Below are positions 1 through 4,643 of a DNA stretch of 6,729 bases, one piece after another. This stretch comes from Xanthobacteraceae bacterium (GTDB lineage: Bacteria > Pseudomonadota > Alphaproteobacteria > Rhizobiales > Xanthobacteraceae), in NCBI GenBank assembly GCA_030043285.1, contig JASHXZ010000114.1, positions 1 through 6,729 of the forward strand, read 5' to 3'. The number at the start of each line of letters is the position of its first letter. The stretch's first letter is position 1. The translations under genes and the position numbers were made by a program. The notes under the pieces are model-generated. The model was not told where the DNA came from. It was given only the letters and a program-made list of their open reading frames with translations, and did not search any database.

Positions 1-542
1 GGCGGGCAGGGGCCGTCGTAGCCGTAATACTGGCCCTTCATCGCGTCGTTGGCGGCCATCACCTTGGTGTAGTCGTTGAGCCCCTTGACGCCCGCGGCCG
101 ACGGGGTGGCCGGCTTGCCGTGCACCACGCGCGCGTTGGAGTCGGCGCCTTCCTTGATCGACGTCACGTTCAGCGGAATGTCGACCAGCACCCAATGATA
201 GAAGTCGTGGCGCTTGACGTCGGCGCCCATCGTCATGCCTTCCTTGTTCATCATCTCGCGATGTTCGGCAGGCGATTTCGGGTCGGACAGAATGACGGCG
301 TAGGATCTGGTGCCGTACGGCCCTTTCGACCAGGAGATGCTCGGGTTGATGTTTTGGCCGGCTTGGGTGTGGCCCGGCGCGGCCGGCGCGCAGAACGCGT
401 ATTTGTTCGCCAGCGTGCCGCCGCTCTTGAGCGAGTCGACCTTGACCTTGAGCGCACGCGCGGCGGCGGGCGATGTCGCCACAAACGCGCCGCACGCGGT
501 CGCCGCCAGCATGGCGAGCGCGGCAGTCTTGAGCAGTTTCAC
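1..542 (-). CDS. YbhB/YbcL-family (PEBP, Raf kinase inhibitor-like) exported protein, C-terminus cut by window edge
   Basis: About 180 codons are visible, read from a GTG at 542-540 to the left edge. The start is set by a GGGGAGGA ribosome site just upstream; the ATG at 547-545 is in another frame and hits TGA after two codons. Residues 1-30 look like a Sec signal peptide: KLLK positive end, Ala/Leu-rich core, and an Ala-Arg-Ala cleavage site before LKVKVDS. The mature part carries PEBP hallmarks: a DPKSP segment near residues 82-86, FYHWVLVDIP near 110-120 (the conserved His-Trp and Ile-Pro of the ligand pocket), and YGYDGPCPP at the edge, typical of bacterial YbhB/YbcL proteins. The family binds small anionic ligands in eukaryotes, but bacterial roles are poorly defined, so no function is assigned. 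It is divergent from the norSY-like operon and shares its 206-bp upstream region. Family call is firm; location in the periplasm is inferred from the signal peptide. Confidence 0.88.
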   Translation of the reverse strand, partial: MKLLKTAALAMLAATACGAFVATSPAAARALKVKVDSLKSGGTLANKYAFCAPAAPGHTQAGQNINPSISWSKGPYGTRSYAVILSDPKSPAEHREMMNKEGMTMGADVKRHDFYHWVLVDIPLNVTSIKEGADSNARVVHGKPATPSAAGVKGLNDYTKVMAANDAMKGQYYGYDGPCP

Positions 543-546
543 AGCA

Positions 547-554
547 TCCTCCCC
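547..554 (-). promoter_or_regulatory. Ribosome binding site fixing the GTG start of the PEBP gene
   Basis: On the minus strand GGGGAGGA lies four bases before the GTG at 542-540. It is a near-perfect anti-Shine-Dalgarno match and is the reason for choosing a GTG start. The ATG inside the spacer is too close to it and out of frame. Confidence 0.75.
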
Positions 555-584
555 GTTGGTTCGAGTTTGTCTTGGCAAGCAAAA

Positions 585-656
585 GTTGTCGCCGCCGCAG
601 CAAGCCTATTGATTGGCGGCGAACTCGGCAACCGAGAGCGCGCGCAGTGCGACAAC
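585..656 (-). other. Nested inverted repeats in the presumed leader of the PEBP gene
   Basis: Three sets of complementary arms are nested here. The outer pair is GTTGTCG (585-591) with CGACAAC (650-656). Inside it are CGCCGCC (590-596) with GGCGGCG (615-621), and a tight hairpin CTCGG-CAA-CCGAG (624-636). Read as minus-strand RNA they could form a multibranched fold about 30 to 115 bases upstream of the PEBP start. The outer and middle arms overlap by two bases, so both cannot form fully. Short GC-rich arms arise easily by chance in this genome; a regulatory role is only a possibility. Confidence 0.25.
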
Positions 657-686
657 TGAGCCCGGTTTCTCGCGTAACAGTAGACA

Positions 687-714
687 TTGACCATAACGGC
701 TTCCCAGCAATAAC
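687..714 (+). promoter_or_regulatory. Putative sigma70-type promoter of the norSY-like operon
   Basis: A -35 match TTGACC (687-692; five of six to TTGACA) is followed after 16 bases by AATAAC (709-714; four of six to TATAAT). Transcription would begin near 720-722, giving a leader of under 30 bases before the norS start. The -10 box overlaps the left end of the NsrR-like palindrome at 712-734, a classic arrangement for repression by blocking RNA polymerase. Boxes were assigned by eye. Confidence 0.5.
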
Positions 715-734
715 ATGCATCACAAATACATATT
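712..734. promoter_or_regulatory. Putative NsrR operator (11-1-11 imperfect palindrome)
   Basis: The left half is AACATGCATCA (712-722), the centre is C (723), and the right half is AAATACATATT (724-734). The published enterobacterial NsrR consensus, as I recall it, is two AAGATGYATTT-type half-sites in inverted orientation with a one-base centre. The left half agrees at 8 of 11 positions and the right half at 10 of 11. It sits in an AT-rich patch of otherwise GC-rich DNA, overlaps the predicted -10 box and start of transcription, and ends two bases before the norS ribosome site. An NsrR-like gene lies just downstream of the operon, which supports the assignment. Binding is inferred. Confidence 0.7.
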
Positions 735-736
735 TA

Positions 737-744
737 GGGGAGGA
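737..744 (+). promoter_or_regulatory. Ribosome binding site fixing the norS start at 749
   Basis: GGGGAGGA lies four bases before ATG 749. A GTG at 746 is in the same frame but only one base after the site, so ATG is preferred. Longer in-frame starts, such as ATG 572, would read through the promoter and operator and have no comparable site. Confidence 0.75.
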
Positions 745-748
745 CGTG

Positions 749-1279
749 ATGATCCAGGATGTGGTGTGGAGCGTCTCGATCATCCTGATGGGCGCCTTGG
801 CCGTGGTGTTCATGTGGGTGGCGACCGGGGCCAGCGTTGCCATCGCCAATTACGGGCCGGTCATCGACACCGCCTATCGGGCGCGGGTCTGGCTGTTCGG
901 GCTGGCGCTCGTGGTGCTGATCGGCGCCAACTACAAAACGCTCGGCGAACTGCCGTACATCAACACGCTGCCGAAACTGCCGGCGGCGGCGGTGCAGCCG
1001 ACCCAGGTCGTCGCCGAGCAGTGGCTGTGGACGATCACGCCCAGCACTTTCAAGGTCGGCCAGACCGCGGAGTTCCAGGTCACCAGCAAGGACGTGAACC
1101 ACGGCTTCGCGCTGTACGATCCTGAGTTCCGCATCGTCGCCGAGGTTCAGGCGATGCCCGGCTACACCAATGTGCTGCGCTACACGTTCAAGGAGCCCGG
1201 CACCTATCAGGTGCTGTGCCTCGAATATTGCGGCGTCGCCCATCACGCCATGCAGACGGAAATCAAGGTCACCGAGTAA
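749..1279 (+). CDS. norS: CuA-containing subunit II of a heme-copper oxidoreductase, probably sNOR-type NO reductase (NorS)
   Basis: This 176-residue protein is a short COX2-like electron-entry subunit. Two N-terminal membrane helices are visible (about residues 5-28 and 46-62), then a periplasmic cupredoxin domain. The binuclear CuA site is complete: His118 in VNHGF, then Cys157, Glu159, Cys161, His165 and Met168 in CLEYCGVAHHAM, the standard C-x-E-x-C-G-x-x-H-x-x-M pattern. The aromatic QWLW (91-94) matches the conserved electron-transfer region of subunit II. CuA would take electrons from a soluble cytochrome c or copper protein and pass them to the heme of subunit I, encoded 61 bp downstream. 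It is first in the operon, right after an NsrR-like operator. The CuA subunit call is firm. NorS rather than oxidase CoxB rests on cluster order (matching norSY-senC-orf1), the unusual subunit I and the NsrR context. The assignment of S and Y to the two subunits is from memory. Confidence 0.78.
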   Translation: MIQDVVWSVSIILMGALAVVFMWVATGASVAIANYGPVIDTAYRARVWLFGLALVVLIGANYKTLGELPYINTLPKLPAAAVQPTQVVAEQWLWTITPSTFKVGQTAEFQVTSKDVNHGFALYDPEFRIVAEVQAMPGYTNVLRYTFKEPGTYQVLCLEYCGVAHHAMQTEIKVTE

Positions 1280-1340
1280 CGTGCCGGAAACTTCGTCATC
1301 TTCGGCGCCGTAACGGTCGACCGAATCGGGAGGGAACACC

Positions 1341-2810
1341 ATGACGATGGCAGTCACCGCGGGCCGCACCGGCCGCACCGCGATCAGTCCACGAGCCGCA
1401 GTACTCGCATACCTCGCGGTAGCGGGGGTCGTCTTCTTGTTGATGATGCTGCTCGGCCTGACCATGCGGCTCGCGCAGGCGCAATGGATCGACGTGCCGC
1501 CGAATTTCTTCTACGTGGTCATGACCATGCACGGCGCCGGCATGGTCGGCATTGCCGGCTTGAGCAGCGCGGCGGTGATGTGGCACTTCGTGCGCCGCCA
1601 CGATCCGGTTTCGACCGCGGTGTTCCTGACCAATCTGGTGTTCTTCCTGATCGGCGCGGTGCTCATTCTCGGCGCCGGCTTCATCGGCGGATTCGGCGCG
1701 GCCTGGACGTTCCTGTTCCCGCTGCCGGCGCATTCCGGGGGGCTGTGGTCGGTCAACGCTGCGGCGTCTTATCTGATCGGCCTGATTTTCATCGGCGTTG
1801 GCTTTTTGCTGCTGCACCTCGATATCGCCCGCGGCATTCTCTCGAAGTATCACGGGCTCGGCGCCGCGCTCGGCGTCAAGCAAGCGTTCGGCCTGGCGCC
1901 GGCCGAGGCGGGACCGCCGCCGGCCGTCACCGCTTCGACCATGGCGCTGATCGCCAACATCCTCGGCATCGTGGTGGGCGCGGCGGTGCTGGTCATCTCG
2001 CTGGTCAATCTGTACGTGCCGAGCTTCACCTTCAACACGCTCGCAGCGAAGAACCTGATCTACTATTTCGGCCACACCTTCATCAACGTCACGATCTACA
2101 TGGCGGTGATCGCGGTCTACGAGATTCTGCCGGTCTACTCGCATCGGAAATGGAAGACCAACTGGGCGTTCTACCTGGCCTGGGTGCTGTCGACCGTGTT
2201 CGTGCTCACCGTCTACACCCATCACCTGTTGATGGACTTCGCCATGCCGACCTGGACGCTCGTTGCCGGGCAGGTCATTTCCTGGCTGAGCGGCCTGCCG
2301 GTGCTGCTGGTCACCGCGTTCGGCACGCTCACCGTCGTCTACCGCTCCGGCTTACGCTGGAATCCGGCGGCCGCGCTGGTGTTTCTCGGTGTCGCCGGCT
2401 GGGCGATCGGCGTCATCCCGGCGATCGCCGACGGCACCATCGCGGTCAACAGCGTCATGCATAATACGCAGTGGGTGCCCGGCCATTTCCATACCTATCT
2501 GCTGCTCGGCATGGTGGCGATGGTGCTCGGCTTCATGACCTATCTGACCAACCCGCAGCCGCGCTACGGCTTTGCCTGGCTGGGTTACTGGCTCTATCTG
2601 GTCGGCGGCGTCATCTTCGTGATCGCGTTCCTGCTGGCGGGCGCCGCCAGCGTGCCGCGCCGCTACGCCGTGCATGTCGCGCAATGGCTGCCGTATGATC
2701 GCATCGGATCGATCGGCGCGGCGCTCGCCATCGCCGGCGTGCTGATCCTGGTGGTGCGATTTTTTGTCGGCATGCGCACGGCGGTGTTGGCGGAAGATCC
2801 AATCGGATGA
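1341..2810 (+). CDS. norY: Heme-copper oxidoreductase subunit I, probably the catalytic subunit of sNOR-type nitric oxide reductase (NorY)
   Basis: The 489-residue protein has about 12 membrane helices (roughly 21-42, 56-80, 93-115, 141-160, 203-225, 241-266, 275-297, 308-332, 343-362, 382-404, 412-434, 456-478). All six metal-ligand histidines are present: His64 (MHG, helix II) and His384 for low-spin heme, His382 for the active-site heme (both in GHFHTYLLLG, helix X), and His245 (GHTF) with His294-His295 (THHLL) for CuB. The tyrosine expected at His245+4 in A/B-type oxygen reductases is Asn249, and the cbb3-type position six before His294 is Val288. Loss of this cross-linked Tyr is typical of NO reductases in the superfamily. 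It would therefore reduce 2 NO to N2O plus water at the heme/CuB centre in the inner membrane. The start follows GGGAGGGA (1328-1335), and the stop overlaps senC by ATGA. The alternative is a divergent oxygen reductase using Tyr253 or Tyr292. Superfamily is certain; NO specificity is inferred. Confidence 0.75.
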   Translation: MTMAVTAGRTGRTAISPRAAVLAYLAVAGVVFLLMMLLGLTMRLAQAQWIDVPPNFFYVVMTMHGAGMVGIAGLSSAAVMWHFVRRHDPVSTAVFLTNLVFFLIGAVLILGAGFIGGFGAAWTFLFPLPAHSGGLWSVNAAASYLIGLIFIGVGFLLLHLDIARGILSKYHGLGAALGVKQAFGLAPAEAGPPPAVTASTMALIANILGIVVGAAVLVISLVNLYVPSFTFNTLAAKNLIYYFGHTFINVTIYMAVIAVYEILPVYSHRKWKTNWAFYLAWVLSTVFVLTVYTHHLLMDFAMPTWTLVAGQVISWLSGLPVLLVTAFGTLTVVYRSGLRWNPAAALVFLGVAGWAIGVIPAIADGTIAVNSVMHNTQWVPGHFHTYLLLGMVAMVLGFMTYLTNPQPRYGFAWLGYWLYLVGGVIFVIAFLLAGAASVPRRYAVHVAQWLPYDRIGSIGAALAIAGVLILVVRFFVGMRTAVLAEDPIG

Positions 2811-3418
2811 CGCGCAGCTTTCCGGTTCTGCTTGCGCTGGTGCTGGCGACTGGAATAGCCGCGCTTTCCTTCGAAACCGACGGCTTCCGCGTCGTGACCA
2901 GCGCGGGTGCGCGGCAATTGTCGGTCGAACGCGCGCCGCAAATTGTGCCCAATGCGGGCCTGATCGACCAGGACGGCACGCCGTTCACGCTGGGCGCGTA
3001 CCGCGGCCGCGCGGTGCTGGTCGACTTCATCTATACGCGCTGCCCGACGATTTGCGGGGTGCTCGGCGATGATTTTGCCCACGTGCTGCAGGCGATCGCG
3101 CCCCGCCAATCGGGCGCGCCGGTCGATCTGCTCAGCATCAGCTTTGATCCGACCGACGGCCGGCAGGCGTTGCGGCTCTACGGCGAGCGCTTCGGCGCCA
3201 AGGCGCCGTGTTGGCGCATTGCCGCGCCCGCCGACGCCCAAACCCGCGCCGCCTTGCTGCGAAGCTTCGGGGTTGTGGTCATTCCGGATGGCATGGGCGG
3301 TTTCACTCACAACGACGCGGTCTATGTGATCGATGCGCGCGGCCGGCTCGCCCGCATTCTCGATCGCGATGCGCCGGGGCAGCTTGTCTCCGCCGCGCTC
3401 AAGGTCGCCGCGCCATGA
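2807..3418 (+). CDS. senC: SCO1/SenC/PrrC-family copper chaperone
   Basis: This 203-residue protein is a thioredoxin-fold copper metallochaperone. It has an N-terminal hydrophobic segment (about 5-20) serving as membrane anchor or signal, then the SCO domain. The copper-binding Cys79-Pro-Thr-Ile-Cys83 lies in DFIYTRCPTICG, and the distal ligand His168 is in GGFTHND, exactly as in SCO1 proteins. Further matches are the GLIDQDGTPF strand (51-60) and SISFDPTDG (110-118). SCO proteins deliver copper to, or keep reduced, the CuA cysteines of subunit II, fitting the CuA protein encoded two genes upstream. The start codon overlaps the norY stop (ATGA) and has only a weak Shine-Dalgarno sequence, so translation is probably coupled. 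The stop in turn overlaps the next start. Extra Cys135 is not a known SCO ligand. Family call is very secure. Confidence 0.93.
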   Translation: MTRSFPVLLALVLATGIAALSFETDGFRVVTSAGARQLSVERAPQIVPNAGLIDQDGTPFTLGAYRGRAVLVDFIYTRCPTICGVLGDDFAHVLQAIAPRQSGAPVDLLSISFDPTDGRQALRLYGERFGAKAPCWRIAAPADAQTRAALLRSFGVVVIPDGMGGFTHNDAVYVIDARGRLARILDRDAPGQLVSAALKVAAP

Positions 3419-4053
3419 GCACGCGTCGCCTGCTCATCGCGGCGTGCGGATTTTGGCTGGTGCTTTGGCTGCCGCCGGCCCGCAGCGCCCTGGAGAGCGA
3501 CATGGCTTTGCACATGGCGCTGCAGATGCCGCTTCTGATCGTGCTCGGCGTGCTGCTCGCCGCAGCCGCTCGCCACGATGAACCGCGCTGGCTCGCCAGT
3601 GCCGACTGGCTCGGCATTCCCGGCATTGTCGCCGTCGTGCTCGGCACATCATTTTGGATGTTGCCGCTGGCGCTCGACCAAGCTATCGCCGATTTCCGGT
3701 TCGATCTGGTGAAATTCCTGACCTTGCCGATCCTGGTCGGCATGCCGCTGGGCTTGAGCTGGCGGCGGATGCCGCCGCTCGGCCGCGCATTCATTTGGGC
3801 CAATTTCATCCCCAAACTCGGCGCTGTCGGCGGCCTCTATCTCGGGGCGCCGACCCGGCTTTGCGCCTATTACCGGATCGACCAGCAGGAGCTCGCCGGC
3901 TGGACCTTGATCGCCGTCGCCATCGCGCTGGGAATAACCTGGTTCATCGCGGCGTTTATCGGCTGGACGCCGAGTTGCGCGCAACAAGCCTCGAGGCATT
4001 CGGCCGAGGGCGCAGGGCGGCAGCGCGCGTTTGGCGGCGCTTCCGCCGCCTGA
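3415..4053 (+). CDS. Small polytopic membrane protein, distantly CtaG-like; 'orf1' of the norSY-senC-orf1 cluster
   Basis: The 212-residue protein has about six hydrophobic segments (5-20, 33-51, 65-85, 100-117, 123-143, 161-183) and a polar, Ala/Gly/Arg-rich tail after 187. The second helix starts with ALHMALQMPLLIVLG, which recalls the HMxxHM...LLxLG signature of caa3-type oxidase assembly factor CtaG (caa3_CtaG family); the second His is replaced by Gln37. Later conserved-looking elements are SFWMLPLALDQ (79-89), AFIWANFIPKLG (125-136) and GLYLGAPTRLCAYY (140-153). Members of the CtaG family are proposed to help copper insertion into oxidases, so a copper or assembly role for this NO reductase is plausible but unproven. 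Its position directly after senC, with ATGA overlap, corresponds to orf1 of the ammonia-oxidiser cluster. It is shorter than usual CtaG proteins. The gene is real; the function is a guess. Confidence 0.7.
   Translation: MSTRRLLIAACGFWLVLWLPPARSALESDMALHMALQMPLLIVLGVLLAAAARHDEPRWLASADWLGIPGIVAVVLGTSFWMLPLALDQAIADFRFDLVKFLTLPILVGMPLGLSWRRMPPLGRAFIWANFIPKLGAVGGLYLGAPTRLCAYYRIDQQELAGWTLIAVAIALGITWFIAAFIGWTPSCAQQASRHSAEGAGRQRAFGGASAA
4033..4050 (+). other. GC hairpin at the 3' end of orf1
   Basis: GGCGGCG (4033-4039) and CGCCGCC (4044-4050) form a perfect 7-bp stem with a CTTC loop, ending one base before the orf1 stop TGA. No T-tract follows, so it is not a standard intrinsic terminator. It could slow RNA polymerase, protect the operon mRNA 3' end, or lower read-through into nsrR. 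It may also be just an Ala/Gly-rich codon run. Confidence 0.35.
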
Positions 4054-4085
4054 TGCAGCGCGATCAAGGGCGAAATGACACAAGC

Positions 4086-4114
4086 TTGCGGCACCTGCGG
4101 TTAAACCCCATAAC
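4086..4114 (+). promoter_or_regulatory. Weak candidate promoter for nsrR
   Basis: TTGCGG (4086-4091) and CATAAC (4109-4114) are separated by 17 bases in the 113-bp gap between orf1 and nsrR. The -10 matches four of six and the -35 only three of six. I see no NsrR-like palindrome in this gap, so nsrR is either expressed from a weak own promoter or by read-through from the operon, which would give negative feedback. Confidence 0.3.
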
Positions 4115-4166
4115 GACCTGAACCGACACTGCGGCGGCCGCAACCGGCCTGACGAAAGAGACGACG

Positions 4167-4619
4167 ATGCGGCTCACGCTTCATACCGATTATGCTTTGC
4201 GCGTCCTCATTCAGACCGCGATCGCCGACGGCAAGCTGATAACCATCAACGATATTGCTGAGAGTTTCGACATCTCAAAGCAGCATCTGATGAAGGTCGT
4301 GAACGATCTCAGCCAGAAGGGTTATCTCGACACCGTGCGCGGCCGCAACGGCGGTATCCGGCTGCGTCGGCCGCCGCGCGATATCAATGTCGGCCAGGTG
4401 GTGCGCGACACCGAGGATAAGCTCGACGTTATCGGTTGTCTGGAGCGGCGCGGCTATTGCCGGATCGAGCGCGTCTGCGTGTTGCGCGGCGCGTTGCAGG
4501 ACGCGACCGCGGCGTTTCTCGCGGTGCTCGACGGATATACGCTGGCCGATTTGATCCGGCCGCAAAAGGCGTTGTCGTCGCTGTTGCTGCTCGACCACCA
4601 TGCGGCGCGGGCCCCGTAA
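4167..4619 (+). CDS. nsrR: NsrR-type Rrf2-family NO-sensing transcriptional repressor
   Basis: The 150-residue protein has the Rrf2 layout. A winged helix-turn-helix occupies residues 1-70: LTLHTDYALRVLI at the start, recognition region SKQHLMKVVNDLSQKGYL (37-54), and wing RGRNGGIRL (58-66). A dimer helix and the cluster segment follow. The cluster-binding cysteines are Cys91, Cys98 and Cys104. Asp8 in the HTDY motif corresponds to the cross-subunit fourth ligand of the [4Fe-4S] cluster in Streptomyces NsrR. The C-terminal LDGYTLADLI (121-130) closely resembles E. coli NsrR (LDNYTLADLV). There is no His at 107, the IscR ligand, arguing against IscR. NO nitrosylates the cluster and releases DNA, derepressing NO-detoxification genes. 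The likely target is the 712-734 operator before norS. The Cys91-Cys98 gap (six residues) is longer than in E. coli NsrR. A moderate GAAAGAGA ribosome site precedes ATG 4167. Confidence 0.88.
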   Translation: MRLTLHTDYALRVLIQTAIADGKLITINDIAESFDISKQHLMKVVNDLSQKGYLDTVRGRNGGIRLRRPPRDINVGQVVRDTEDKLDVIGCLERRGYCRIERVCVLRGALQDATAAFLAVLDGYTLADLIRPQKALSSLLLLDHHAARAP

Positions 4620-4643
4620 CCATAAAGGGCGGTTACAGCTTTT
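4616..4643. terminator. Possible shared terminator between convergent nsrR and receptor gene
   Basis: GTAACC (4616-4621) pairs with GGTTAC (4631-4636) around a nine-base loop, and TTTT follows at 4640-4643 on the plus strand. The stem contains the TAA stop codons of both convergent genes (4617-4619 plus; 4635-4633 minus). A six-base stem and short T-run make a weak intrinsic terminator for nsrR. No T-run follows on the minus strand. Confidence 0.35.

Noticed and set aside
572..748. Longer N-terminus for NorS starting at ATG 572
   Set aside because: It would put 59 Arg/Ser-rich, non-hydrophobic residues before the membrane helix and translate through the promoter, operator and ribosome site. 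ATG 749 has a strong ribosome site.
734..2225. Long open frames on the minus strand across norS and norY
   Set aside because: They are antisense to well-supported genes and rich in Arg, His, Asp and Gly with no recognisable domain, as expected for GC-rich shadow frames.
749..2810. Standard aa3, ba3 or cbb3 cytochrome c oxidase annotation
   Set aside because: The histidine ligands fit any heme-copper enzyme, but neither the A/B-type nor the C-type catalytic tyrosine position holds Tyr. There is no coxC/ctaB-like gene and no ccoO/ccoP-like partner, and the regulation looks NO-linked. It is kept as the main alternative, not the preferred call.
4167..4619. IscR or RirA identity for the Rrf2 regulator
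   Set aside because: The IscR ligand His107 is Arg here. The N-terminal HTDY with Asp8 and the C-terminal YTLADL segment favour NsrR, as does the NsrR-like operator upstream.
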